A stretch of 64,000 bases of DNA from Spirosoma pollinicola (GTDB lineage: Bacteria; Bacteroidota; Bacteroidia; Cytophagales; Spirosomataceae). The position numbers and the translations under genes are program-made. Position 1 is the first letter of the stretch. Each line of letters begins with the position of its first letter. The stretch is from the NCBI RefSeq assembly GCF_002831565.1, contig NZ_CP025096.1, forward strand, positions 1,116,001-1,180,000, read 5' to 3'. The notes under the pieces were generated by a model. It saw nothing but the letters and a program-made list of their open reading frames with translations, was not told the origin of the DNA and did no database searches. Below are positions 27,235 through 35,537 of this stretch, one piece after another.

Positions 27235-27390
27235 TCATTCTCCCAGAAATTCTTTTTCCGTTATTTTGATATCATCACCAAATGTAGCCTTGCCCTTATG
27301 CTGCAAAATACCTAGTTGTCGTATCGCTCGCTTACGGGCTGATCCATAAATTGAATTGGCAACTCGTTTTCGTTTTTTTTCAAAGGCCAT
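27235..27390 (-). CDS. Small 51-residue protein, DUF2281/antitoxin-like tail
   Basis: ATG at 27390, 14 bp after the glmS stop, opens a 51-codon frame ending in TGA at 27235-27237. The peptide has a strongly basic N-terminus (MAFEKKRKRVANSIYGSARKR). A C-terminal half (LGILQHKGKATFGDDIKITEKEFLGE) recalls the end of DUF2281-type antitoxins, in which a G.AKG...DDF..PLEDF pattern precedes the toxin-binding part. No toxin gene is adjacent. The spacing suggests cotranscription with glmS. The resemblance is weak, and a small unrelated basic protein is equally possible. The coding look (no low complexity, consistent frame) supports a real gene. Confidence 0.5.
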   Translation of the reverse strand: MAFEKKRKRVANSIYGSARKRAIRQLGILQHKGKATFGDDIKITEKEFLGE

Positions 27391-27404
27391 TACTAGATAA
27401 TTAA

Positions 27405-29243
27405 TTACTCCACTGTCACTGATTTCGCCAGATTCCTCGGCTGGTCTACATTACGACCACGCATCACGGCAATGTCGTAGGCCAGTAGTTGCAACGGAAT
27501 GACCGATATCAACGGCATAAGAATATCGTGGACGTTCGGAATTTCGATTGTGAAGTCAACAATACCGGGCAGGAGCGTATCGCCCTCGGTGGTGATGGCA
27601 ATTACGCGGCCTTTGCGGGCTTTTACTTCCTGAATGTTCGAGACAACTTTTTCGTAGGAACTATCTTTCGTGGCAATTACCACTACCGGCATATCTTCGT
27701 CGATGAGAGCAATAGGGCCATGCTTCATCTCGGCGGCAGGATAACCTTCGGCGTGGATGTAGCTGATCTCCTTTAGCTTCAAGGCCCCTTCCAGTGCAAC
27801 CGGGAAGTTCAAACCCCGACCCAGGTAAATGAAGTTGCGTGCGTAGGTGAAGATGTACGCGATTTCCTTAATCTTATCGGCGGCTTGAAGCACTCGTTCG
27901 ACTTTGGCCGGGATGCTTTCCAACTCGACCAGCAACTGCCGAAACAGTGAGTCTGAAATAGTGCCTTTGCGTTTGGCGGCCGCCAGTGCAATAAGCGTCA
28001 GCACCGTTACCTGGGCCGTAAACGCTTTGGTACTGGCTACCCCAATTTCAGGACCTGCGTGCGTGAAAGCCCCGGCGTGGGTTGCCCTCGCAATGGATGA
28101 GCCAACCACGTTACAAACACCGAAGATGATAGCGCCCTTTGACTTGGCCAACTCGATGGCCGCCAGGGTATCGGCCGTTTCGCCCGATTGCGAAATGGCA
28201 ATAACAATATCGCCTTCCTTGATGATTGGGTTCCGATACCGAAACTCTGAGGCATACTCAACCTCAACCGGAATCCGAGCCAGTTCTTCAAAAATATATT
28301 CGGCTACCAGCCCGGCGTGCCAGGACGTACCGCAACCAATAATGACAATCCGCTTCGATTTGGCCAGTTTGTCCATGTAATCGCGTAGACCGCCCAGTTG
28401 CAGCGTGCCTTCCTCGGCCCGAACGCGACCCCGCATGGAATCGGCAATGGAGCGGGGCTGCTCAAAAATTTCTTTGAGCATAAAGTGGTCGAAGCCGCCT
28501 TTTTCGATGGCTTCCAGCTCCAGCTCCACTTTGTGAACGTAAGGCGTTGTGGTCGTATTATCGAGCGTTACAACGGTCAGTTCGCCGTTTTTGATAACTG
28601 CTACTTCGTAATCGTTGAGGTAAATGACGTCTTTCGTGTATTCAACGATGGGCGTGGCATCCGATGCCAGAAAAAACTCACTCTCACCAACGCCGATAAC
28701 AAGGGGCGAGCCTTTGCGGGCGGCTATCAGTTGGGTTGGGTCGGTTGTGTTCATAATCACAATGGCATAAGCGCCCACAACTTCCTGCAAAGCCAGCCGA
28801 ACGGCTTCTTCGAGTGTACCACCGTTGTTTTCCCAGATGTCTTCAATAAACTGACCCAATACTTCCGTATCGGTTTCGCTACTGAACGTGTGCCCTTTTT
28901 TGATCAACGCCTGCTTAATGGCCGCGTAGTTTTCAATGATGCCATTGTGAATAATGGCCAGCTTGCGGTGGAAGGAATAATGCGGGTGAGCATTCACATC
29001 GTTGGGTTCGCCGTGAGTGGCCCAGCGGGTATGTCCCATACCAATCGTGGAATACACGTCTTTTCCTGCTAACTCCTGCTCTAAAGCCGCTACTTTGCCT
29101 TTTTTCTTATAAACGCTCAGGCCCTGGCTGTTCACCAGAGCTACACCGGCGCTGTCATAACCCCGATATTCGAGCCGTTTCAATCCTTTTATTACCAATG
29201 GACATGCTTCGCGATGTCCTACATAAGCCACAATTCCACACAT
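27405..29243 (-). CDS. glmS: Glutamine--fructose-6-phosphate aminotransferase (isomerizing)
   Basis: The 612-residue enzyme makes glucosamine 6-phosphate from fructose 6-phosphate and glutamine, the first step toward UDP-GlcNAc for peptidoglycan and lipopolysaccharide. Cys2 (MCGIVAYVG) is the N-terminal nucleophile of the class II glutaminase domain (about 1-230, with GHTRWATHGEP and HNGIIENY). Two SIS domains follow (about 290-420 and 460-600, with GCGTSWHAGL, SQSGETADTL and the C-terminal LAKSVTVE). Length and ending are canonical. It shares the strand with the small gene downstream, and a terminator upstream separates it from the starch-synthase-like gene. No glmS ribozyme was recognised. 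Confidence 0.97.
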   Translation of the reverse strand: MCGIVAYVGHREACPLVIKGLKRLEYRGYDSAGVALVNSQGLSVYKKKGKVAALEQELAGKDVYSTIGMGHTRWATHGEPNDVNAHPHYSFHRKLAIIHNGIIENYAAIKQALIKKGHTFSSETDTEVLGQFIEDIWENNGGTLEEAVRLALQEVVGAYAIVIMNTTDPTQLIAARKGSPLVIGVGESEFFLASDATPIVEYTKDVIYLNDYEVAVIKNGELTVVTLDNTTTTPYVHKVELELEAIEKGGFDHFMLKEIFEQPRSIADSMRGRVRAEEGTLQLGGLRDYMDKLAKSKRIVIIGCGTSWHAGLVAEYIFEELARIPVEVEYASEFRYRNPIIKEGDIVIAISQSGETADTLAAIELAKSKGAIIFGVCNVVGSSIARATHAGAFTHAGPEIGVASTKAFTAQVTVLTLIALAAAKRKGTISDSLFRQLLVELESIPAKVERVLQAADKIKEIAYIFTYARNFIYLGRGLNFPVALEGALKLKEISYIHAEGYPAAEMKHGPIALIDEDMPVVVIATKDSSYEKVVSNIQEVKARKGRVIAITTEGDTLLPGIVDFTIEIPNVHDILMPLISVIPLQLLAYDIAVMRGRNVDQPRNLAKSVTVE

Positions 29244-29327
29244 AAGTCAGTTACTACCGGAACGCCGGTGCGTTTATCTGTTGGGACGGATAAAGAAATA
29301 TAATCTGGTTTGGGGAGTAAATTAAAG

Positions 29328-29357
29328 CTAAAAAGCCGGAAACTTCCGGCTTTTTAG
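29328..29357 (-). terminator. Intrinsic terminator upstream of glmS
   Basis: Stem CTAAAAAGCCGG / CCGGCTTTTTAG with a 6-base loop. On the minus strand it lies 71 bp after the stop of the starch-synthase-like gene and 85 bp before the glmS start. Confidence 0.85.
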
Positions 29358-29427
29358 AGAGACTTATTTATGACTCGTTTAACATATAATGCTATTACTA
29401 CTTCCATTAGGTGACAGTAGAAGTAAA

Positions 29428-30234
29428 CTATCCAGCCAGTTGGGTGTAAAGGTTATAATAGCGATCGGTTACGTCTTCGTCCTCTACGGTGTCAAATTTA
29501 TGTTCCGGAAAATCGGTTAGGATCGCGTTCAGGCTCTCGCTTGTTTCTTCTTCAGCACGAACTACGGCATCGGCATAGGTAGATCCAATTCGGATAAATC
29601 CTTCGAAATCAGCGGTTTTTAGTTCGGCTAACATCTCATCGTCAATATCCATCATCCGGGCTTTTTCGATAATGTCGCCCGCAAATCGGTGTTCGAATGA
29701 GTTATTGTAAACCGTAAAAACTGACTTCGTGTCCTTAAACATTGGGTCGTTCTTGTAGGTCGTTTTAAGATAGAGTGGAATCAGGGCTGTCATCCAGTCA
29801 TTGCAGTGAACGATATCGGGAGCCCATCCTAATTTTTTTACCGTTTCAAGAACACCCTTGCAGAAGAAAATTGCCCGCTCGTCGTTATCGTCATAGAAGC
29901 GGTTCTCCTTGTCATGAAAAACATATTTCCGCTGGAAGTAGTCTTCGTTGTCAATAAAATATACTTGTAATTTGGCTGTTGGGATCGATGCTACCTTGAT
30001 AATCAGTGGTTTTTCATCATCTCCCACGGCAATGTTAATCCCCGACAACCGTACCACCTCGTGCAACCGGTTTTTGCGCTCGTTAATAAGTCCAAAGCGA
30101 GGCACCAGAATTCTAATTTCCATTCCGCGTTCCTGCATGGCCTGAGGCAATTTGCGGACGAAATCAGCGACGTCAGACGTTTTCAGGAAAGGGTTAATTT
30201 CACTGGCAACGTAAAGGATGCGGAGTTTGCTCAT
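29428..30234 (-). CDS. Starch/glycogen synthase N-terminal-domain protein (GT5-like, truncated)
   Basis: From ATG 30234 (MSKLRILYVASEINPFLK) the protein is 268 residues and covers only the N-terminal Rossmann half of a GT5 glycogen/starch synthase. It has the ILYVASEINPF start, FYDDNDERAIFFCKGVLE and PDIVHCNDWMTALIP. The ADP-glucose motif KTGGL is replaced by KTSDV, and the C-terminal GT-B domain is absent, so it is unlikely to polymerise glucose. Short proteins of this kind beside panC are known from Bacteroidota, so truncation looks ancient rather than recent. It is divergent from panC. The last 40 residues are acidic. The role is unknown. Confidence 0.85.
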   Translation of the reverse strand: MSKLRILYVASEINPFLKTSDVADFVRKLPQAMQERGMEIRILVPRFGLINERKNRLHEVVRLSGINIAVGDDEKPLIIKVASIPTAKLQVYFIDNEDYFQRKYVFHDKENRFYDDNDERAIFFCKGVLETVKKLGWAPDIVHCNDWMTALIPLYLKTTYKNDPMFKDTKSVFTVYNNSFEHRFAGDIIEKARMMDIDDEMLAELKTADFEGFIRIGSTYADAVVRAEEETSESLNAILTDFPEHKFDTVEDEDVTDRYYNLYTQLAG

Positions 30235-30316
30235 AAGATAGGGAAAGCGTGTGCTGTCTGAGTGAACCAAAAAAAACTTGCAAAATTATACAAATTTTTC
30301 CCGTATTTCAATACAT

Positions 30317-30350
30317 TTTGTGCAAAAAAGATGCGCTTGCCGTATCATTG
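30317..30350 (+). promoter_or_regulatory. Candidate panC promoter
   Basis: TATCATTG (30343-30350) differs by one base from the -7 consensus TAnnTTTG and lies 26 bp before the panC start. TTTG (30317-30320) upstream is a possible -33 box, but the 22-bp spacing is longer than usual. Confidence 0.4.
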
Positions 30351-30375
30351 CACCCCCGAAACAGAATTATTTATT

Positions 30376-31215
30376 ATGCATCGCTTTGATACGGTTGCCG
30401 CGCTTCGTCAACACCTGAATTCTATTCGTTCTGAGCAAACAATTGGTCTGGTACCAACTATGGGTGCCTTGCACGAAGGCCATATTACCCTGATCGAAAC
30501 GGCTCGCCGGGAGAATGACGTTGTGGTGAGTAGCATCTTCGTTAACCCCACTCAGTTCAACAATCCCGATGATCTGGCACGCTACCCGCGCACCTTGGAA
30601 GAGGACTGCGAAAAACTGGAAGCGGCTGGCTGCGATGTAGTTTTTGCCCCCTCGGTATCAGAAATGTATCCGGAAACGCCCCTGCTGCGCATGAACTTTG
30701 GCGAGTTGGAAACGGTAATGGAAGGGGCTTTTCGGCCGGGTCATTTCAATGGAGTAGGCATTGTAGTCGCCAAATTATTCAACATCGTTCAGGCCGACCG
30801 GGCCTATTTTGGCCAGAAGGACCTGCAACAGGTAGCTGTGATCCGGCGGCTTGTTCGCGACCTTAGCTTTCCTGTTGAACTGATTCGTTGCCCAACCGTT
30901 CGGGAGCGCGATGGGCTGGCGATGTCGTCGCGCAATCGGAACCTGACCGAAGTGGAGCGAAAGCAGGCCACAACCCTGTTTAAAGCCCTTACACTGGCTC
31001 ATGAGCTATTGACCGAAGGTCTTGATGTTGAGCAGGCGAAAGCGGCTGTAACGGGCTTATTTGCCGACAACCCTCATTTTCGGTTAGAGTATGTCGACGT
31101 GGTAAATGCAAACACGCTTCAAGTGGCCAGTGAGGTACTGGCACCGGGCCAAACCGCCATTTGTCTGGCCGCCCATTTAGGCAAGGTGAGGTTAATTGAT
31201 AATCTGGTATTTTGA
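30376..31215 (+). CDS. panC: Pantoate--beta-alanine ligase
   Basis: The 279-residue enzyme condenses pantoate and beta-alanine with ATP to give pantothenate, the coenzyme A precursor. The ATP-binding signature PTMGALHEGHITLI with its HxGH-type motif, the FVNPTQFNNPDDLARYPR block, the PGHFNGVGIVVAKLFNIV loop and FGQKDLQQVAVIRRLV are all present. ATG 30376 (MHRFDTVAAL) gives the family length. An upstream start at 30262 would add 38 unmatched residues. No panB or panD adjoins it on the plus strand. It is divergent from the starch-synthase-like gene and convergent with the VanX-type gene. Confidence 0.97.
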   Translation: MHRFDTVAALRQHLNSIRSEQTIGLVPTMGALHEGHITLIETARRENDVVVSSIFVNPTQFNNPDDLARYPRTLEEDCEKLEAAGCDVVFAPSVSEMYPETPLLRMNFGELETVMEGAFRPGHFNGVGIVVAKLFNIVQADRAYFGQKDLQQVAVIRRLVRDLSFPVELIRCPTVRERDGLAMSSRNRNLTEVERKQATTLFKALTLAHELLTEGLDVEQAKAAVTGLFADNPHFRLEYVDVVNANTLQVASEVLAPGQTAICLAAHLGKVRLIDNLVF

Positions 31216-31233
31216 GTGGTACGAGCTCTTATC

Positions 31234-31965
31234 TTAATCAACAATCCGAAACATCATCTTTGCTTTCTCCCGCGACAGCGAATTGAAATGCCACCATTCA
31301 AACTCAATGGAGCTAAATCCCCCTTCTCGCATGGCTGTGCGCAGGATGTGCCGATTGTCGATTTGCTTTTGTGTCAACTTGCCTGATTTGAGTAGTTCAT
31401 CCTCGCGGGAAGGGTAGGCCAGTTCACCAAAAAAATCGTACTTGGTTCCCATGTCCAATGGCTTACCGTCGGCAGTGGCAACGGTTAAATCAACGGCACA
31501 GCCATAGTTGTGAATAGACCCTTTGCGTGGGTCGGCAACGTATTTCTGGCGTTCGTGTTCGGGTAAGTCGGGGAGCGCATTCCAGAGCTTCCACTGCGCC
31601 GTGCGGGGACGGGCCGCGTCATACACCAGTAACCGAAGGGTAGGGTGATGGGCTTGCAGGTATTTGCTGGCCTCGGCGAGTTTTTTTGCCGCCATTGGTT
31701 GCATGTAGGCCCGCGTCAGGTCGCCATAAACGTCTTTCCCCACGAAGTTATCGGTGGTCGAATACTTGAGTTCGACCAGAATTGTGGGGTCAACTTTCTG
31801 TACATCCACAAGGCCTTGTTTAGCCATAGCACTTTCTGTAGTCTGCGCCTGTAGCGTTGTGACAGAGAGATACACCGAGAAAACACAGAGATACACGAAG
31901 ATTCTCTGCGCATCTCTGTACGTCTTCGTGAATCGCTGTATCGTAATTTTTTTACCGTTCATCAT
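31234..31965 (-). CDS. D-alanyl-D-alanine dipeptidase (VanX/DdpX type, M15D)
   Basis: From ATG 31965 the protein is 243 residues, with a signal-peptide-like N-terminus (VYLCVFSVYLSVTTLQAQ). The zinc site SxHxxGxAxD (SIHNYGCAVDLTV) and the second-half EFEWWHF, giving the catalytic Glu and last His ligand, match M15D D,D-dipeptidases. The Arg in YDAARPRTAQW fits the family substrate-binding Arg. It should hydrolyse free D-Ala-D-Ala. In non-glycopeptide-resistant bacteria this usually means nutrient recovery from murein, and export agrees with that. No vanH/vanA genes are nearby. The DNA encoding the leader is a hairpin-forming repeat (31862-31935), so the start is uncertain. Confidence 0.9.
   Translation of the reverse strand: MMNGKKITIQRFTKTYRDAQRIFVYLCVFSVYLSVTTLQAQTTESAMAKQGLVDVQKVDPTILVELKYSTTDNFVGKDVYGDLTRAYMQPMAAKKLAEASKYLQAHHPTLRLLVYDAARPRTAQWKLWNALPDLPEHERQKYVADPRKGSIHNYGCAVDLTVATADGKPLDMGTKYDFFGELAYPSREDELLKSGKLTQKQIDNRHILRTAMREGGFSSIEFEWWHFNSLSREKAKMMFRIVD
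31862..31935. repeat. CACAGAGATACAC-type repeat overlapping the VanX leader
   Basis: The segment holds repeated CAGAGAGATACACCGAG and CACAGAGATACACGAAG units and their inverted counterparts (ATCTCTGTACGTCTTCGTG). This is a low-complexity, hairpin-capable pattern of a sort usually seen between genes. It encodes the hydrophobic leader of the dipeptidase on the minus strand. Confidence 0.6.
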
Positions 31966-32016
31966 AACGCAAATAACGCCAAAACGCACTACTTTGCCTG
32001 CTAAACCGCCCGTAAC

Positions 32017-33252
32017 ATGGCCTTAAATTACATTTGGGTTGCCTTTTTTATCGTTGCTTTTCTGGTTGCTCTGGCCAAACTGATTTTCCTGGGCGATACC
32101 GAAATCTTCAAACTTATTGTCGAAGGGCTGTTTGATTCCTCGAAGGTGGCCGTGATGGATATTGCCTTGCCGCTGGCCGGGGTGATGACGTTTTTTCTGG
32201 GTTTGCTCAACATTGGCGAGAAAGCCGGAGCCATCAATTTTATGGCCCGGATCATTGGTCCGTTTTTTCACAAGCTGTTTCCGGAAGTACCCAGAGATCA
32301 CCCTGCTAACGGGCAGATGATTATGAATTTTTCGGCCAACATGCTGGGGCTTGACAACGCTGCCACGCCCTTCGGCCTGCGCGCGATGGCGAGTTTGCAG
32401 GAACTGAATCCGACCAAAGAAACGGCTTCCAATGCTCAGATTATGTTTCTGGTGCTGCACACCTCAGGACTAACCATTATTCCGCTGAGCATCATGGCAC
32501 AACGGGCTATTCTGGGCGCAAAAGACCCATCGGATATTTTTATTCCCTGCCTGATTGCTACCTACGTTGCCACGGTAGTGAGCATGATCGCAGTAGCGAT
32601 CAAACAGCGAATCAATCTGCTAAATAGTACCGTATTGGGCTGGCTGGGCGGTATTACCAGCTTGATCGGGTTGGCACTCTGGTTTCTATCGACCAAAACA
32701 AAAGAAGAAATTGAGGTCATTTCGAAAGTGACGGGTAACCTCATTCTAATGCTTATTGTGGTCTCGTTTCTGCTGGGGGCAATGCGCAAAAGGGTGGATA
32801 TTTTCGACGCATTCATCGAAGGGGCGAAGGGCGGTTTTGAAACGTCTGTCCGAATTATCCCGTATCTCGTGGGCATGTTGGTCGCCATTGGTGCGTTTCG
32901 AAATTCGGGAGCAATGGATTATGTTATTGATGGATTGAAATACGTGTTCAGCCTGACAGGTATCAACACCGAATTTACAGATGCGTTGCCTGTGGCCCTG
33001 ATGCGCCCTTTGAGTGGGTCGGGCTCTCGTGCCCTGATGATCGACGCCATGAAACAGTTTGGCCCCGATTCGTTTGTAGGTCGGCTGGCCTGTATGTTCC
33101 AGGGCGCAGCCGATACCACATTTTATATCGTGGCTCTATACTTTGGCTCAGTAGGGATTCGGAATTCGCGTTATGCCATCCCATTCGGGCTGTTCGCCGA
33201 TTTGATGGGTGTTATTGCCGGTATAGCCTTAGGATATTTCTTCTTTCACTGA
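32017..33252 (+). CDS. SpmA-SpmB fusion, nucleoside-recognition (Gate) domain membrane protein
   Basis: The 411-residue integral membrane protein has about nine hydrophobic segments. The N-terminal half (DIALPLAGVMTFFLGLLNIGEKAG, NFSANMLGLDNAATPFGLRAM) matches spore maturation protein A. The C-terminal half (FDAFIEGAKGGFETSVRIIPYLVGMLVAIGAFR, MRPLSGSGSRALMID) matches SpmB. Both halves are Gate/nucleoside-recognition domains. In Bacilli the pair dehydrates spores, but this lineage does not sporulate and fused homologues are of unknown transport-like role. Here it follows the dipeptidase gene head to head with about 50 bp between, possibly sharing regulation. Confidence 0.9.
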   Translation: MALNYIWVAFFIVAFLVALAKLIFLGDTEIFKLIVEGLFDSSKVAVMDIALPLAGVMTFFLGLLNIGEKAGAINFMARIIGPFFHKLFPEVPRDHPANGQMIMNFSANMLGLDNAATPFGLRAMASLQELNPTKETASNAQIMFLVLHTSGLTIIPLSIMAQRAILGAKDPSDIFIPCLIATYVATVVSMIAVAIKQRINLLNSTVLGWLGGITSLIGLALWFLSTKTKEEIEVISKVTGNLILMLIVVSFLLGAMRKRVDIFDAFIEGAKGGFETSVRIIPYLVGMLVAIGAFRNSGAMDYVIDGLKYVFSLTGINTEFTDALPVALMRPLSGSGSRALMIDAMKQFGPDSFVGRLACMFQGAADTTFYIVALYFGSVGIRNSRYAIPFGLFADLMGVIAGIALGYFFFH

Positions 33253-33329
33253 GCGAAAAAACTCAAAAGTGTGTTAACTGATTAGCTAGCTAACTCAACA
33301 AACTAACCGCTTCGGCGACCCTAAATCGA

Positions 33330-33512
33330 ATGAACATTACCCAAGTTCGCGAACACCTGCACCGGTTAATCGACGAGGTTGACGATATCTACGTGCTCAA
33401 CGGCTTATACCGCAACCTGAACTCTGACAAAATCCAGCGGGAAGCCTACGAAAAAGAGCAATTAGAAAAGGCAAAAAAACAAAGCCGGTCCGGTGAGCGT
33501 CGCTCGGGCTAA
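33330..33512 (+). CDS. Small 60-residue helical protein
   Basis: This short frame starts at ATG 33330 and reads MNITQVREHLHRLIDEVDDIYVLNGLYRNL, followed by a charged Lys/Glu/Arg tail. The first half resembles small Bacteroidota helical proteins often annotated as addiction-module components (...LIDEIDDEEFLKALY...). No toxin gene is adjacent, so an antitoxin role is only a guess. It is 77 bp after the SpmAB gene and ends 1 bp before the stop of the convergent DUF1345 gene. Confidence 0.6.
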   Translation: MNITQVREHLHRLIDEVDDIYVLNGLYRNLNSDKIQREAYEKEQLEKAKKQSRSGERRSG

Positions 33513-33513
33513 C

Positions 33514-34176
33514 CTAACTCGCAAGGCCACCTACCGTCAGCGCAATGATAATGGCATTGAACCCAAAAGACAGTACCCCATGAATCAGGGCCGTTCGACG
33601 CATGCGCTTTGATCCGATAGATACGTCGGACACCTGACTGGTCATACCAATGACAAAGGAGAAATAGGCGAAGTCCAGGTAATCGGGTTCATCATCGTTC
33701 GGAAAGTCTAATCCACCAGACGGTTTTTTCTTGTTTGTGTCATTCCCATAATACAAGTGAGCATATCGGAGGGTAAAAACCGTATGAACCAGAATCCAGC
33801 CGCTGGCAATGGCCAAAAGTGCCAATAATCTATTCTGAGGCCAATCGGGTCCATTTTTGTCCGTTGAATCAAGGAGCACAATCACCGCATACAGGCTGGC
33901 TACGGCTGCCACAATTACGAATACCAGAATTAGCGTTCGGCTCGAATCTTCAAGCTGCGAAACTTTGGGCAAGTCGCGGGGGTGAGCCACACAAATACTT
34001 GCCCACATCAGGGCCAGAATCGTTACGGCAAAGGCTATCCAGACTAGCGTGAAGCGGGCCGCCAGGCTTAAGCTATCGGGGCTGAAAAAGTACGTGATTG
34101 CCGCCACCAGAAGGCCAATAAATAGTCGGTGTTGGGAGTCCAGACGAGCAATGAAAGGTGTTGATTTTGCACTCAT
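33514..34176 (-). CDS. DUF1345 domain-containing membrane protein
   Basis: From ATG 34176 (MSAKSTPFIARLDSQHRLFIGLL) the 220-residue protein has about six hydrophobic helices. The family pattern is present: AITYFF, LVWIAFAVTILALMWASI, SWILVHTVFTLRYAHLYY, and LDFAYFSFVIGMTSQVSDV. DUF1345 proteins resemble pore domains and are of unknown function to me. A longer frame from 34233 adds 19 residues without gain. It lies divergent from the J-domain-like gene at 34293. Confidence 0.88.
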   Translation of the reverse strand: MSAKSTPFIARLDSQHRLFIGLLVAAITYFFSPDSLSLAARFTLVWIAFAVTILALMWASICVAHPRDLPKVSQLEDSSRTLILVFVIVAAVASLYAVIVLLDSTDKNGPDWPQNRLLALLAIASGWILVHTVFTLRYAHLYYGNDTNKKKPSGGLDFPNDDEPDYLDFAYFSFVIGMTSQVSDVSIGSKRMRRTALIHGVLSFGFNAIIIALTVGGLAS

Positions 34177-34292
34177 GTTATCAATAACCAAAAAGCAGAA
34201 CGCTAAGTACGCCCTTCGCCCCATGTTACCCAAATTTTCGGTTACTGATTACGGCAGCCGTACCTTTACGCCGTCAATGTACCTTAATTATC

Positions 34293-35324
34293 ATGTCCCT
34301 ACAGACGCAGCGTCATCTGGTCCGAATCGAGAATGAGTCTCTGTCCAAGTCGCAGAAAGAATTCAATCGGTTAACCCAAAAAATTGAACAAAGAAGCGTG
34401 GAGCTGAACGATCTGCGGGCGATTTATCAACAGATTCAGCAGCGGGTACAAGCCGATTATCATCCGTTAATTGATCAATATGGTCGTTTACAGGCCGATC
34501 TGGTGCGCCTATTCGACCGTGCTTATACCCATGAAGACATCACGAAAATCGAACGAAAGAAGCTTGCCGATTTGATTCGGACAATGGCTTTTGACCTGAT
34601 TTCAGTCCACGAAATCGACAGCCTGAAGCCTATCTACGACAAATACAAGACTGAGGAGTTCGATGGAGGAACTGATGGGTCAGACGAGCAAGTGCCTAAC
34701 GGTAAAAGGATTGGCACAGATCCGGATGAGGAGCATTCTGAAATGACCTATGAGCAGGAACTGGAAGCGGCCGAAGCAGAACGTCAGCGACAACGGGCCA
34801 ACAAACCAAAATCAGCAAAACAACTGGAGCGCGAGGCCAAAAAACAGGCCGATGTACAAAAAACCACGAAAGCAGTGCGAACACTGTACATGGATCTGGT
34901 AAAGGCGTTTCACCCTGACCGCGAACCTGATGAAGCCGAAAAAGTGCGTAAAACGGAAATTATGCACCGCGTTATAGCTGCCTACGAAAAAAGCGATGTG
35001 CTGGCTCTGTTTCGTTTACAACTCGAATTTGAACGTATTGATCAGACTCATCTGGAAGCGCTCGCCGAAGACCAGCTCAAGTACTACAATAAAATTCTTC
35101 GGCAGCAGGCACAGGAGCTGGACGATGAGTTTCTGGCGCTACAAAAGGAACTAGCTACAATAACAGGTAAAGCAACGTTTACGGCCAGCTCCCTGGTGGG
35201 TTTTGAGATCAGCCTTAACACCGACATTGCTCAATTGAAGCGGGATATAAAGCAACTGAAAAGTGATTTGAAAATGCTTGCTAATATGGATATATTAAAA
35301 CAATGGCTGAAAAGCTACAGGTAG
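34293..35324 (+). CDS. J-domain-like coiled-coil protein
   Basis: The 343-residue soluble protein has coiled-coil N- and C-terminal parts (residues about 10-100 and 255-340), an acidic linker, and a central block at about 195-245. That block, LYMDLVKAFHPDREPDEAEKVRKTEIMHRVIAAYEKSD, carries the HPD motif of J domains that stimulates Hsp70 ATPase. The J domain is partial: the first helix is short. It may be an Hsp70 co-chaperone with unusual client modules or a J-like pseudo-chaperone. It is divergent from DUF1345 and upstream of pyruvate carboxylase with a 213-bp gap. Confidence 0.8.
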   Translation: MSLQTQRHLVRIENESLSKSQKEFNRLTQKIEQRSVELNDLRAIYQQIQQRVQADYHPLIDQYGRLQADLVRLFDRAYTHEDITKIERKKLADLIRTMAFDLISVHEIDSLKPIYDKYKTEEFDGGTDGSDEQVPNGKRIGTDPDEEHSEMTYEQELEAAEAERQRQRANKPKSAKQLEREAKKQADVQKTTKAVRTLYMDLVKAFHPDREPDEAEKVRKTEIMHRVIAAYEKSDVLALFRLQLEFERIDQTHLEALAEDQLKYYNKILRQQAQELDDEFLALQKELATITGKATFTASSLVGFEISLNTDIAQLKRDIKQLKSDLKMLANMDILKQWLKSYR

Positions 35325-35537
35325 AATAGCGCTATCTATATGGCTTGTTTACCAGTAACGGGTCAATTAAACGCGAATCTGGATAAAAAAGAATAACCTT
35401 TCAATTTCTGTAATATTCCTCGAAAAATCTGGCTTCTCCAATGATTATACGGTACAGGACGATTTTTTCAAAATTTTCAACAATCTTGCTGTGTTATTTG
35501 GCACTCTTATAGCCTGAAGCCGCTTTTGTTGAGAATC

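Noticed and set aside
29244..29327. glmS ribozyme or riboswitch
   Set aside because: The 5' leader is only about 85 bp and has no recognisable ribozyme core.
31965..31989. GTG start for the VanX-type gene at 31989
   Set aside because: It adds only eight residues of no fit; the two ATGs at 31965 and 31962 are better placed.
33258..33320. Small palindrome TTAGCTAGCTAA between SpmAB and the 60-residue gene
   Set aside because: It is short, low-complexity and without nearby promoter elements, so it may be chance.
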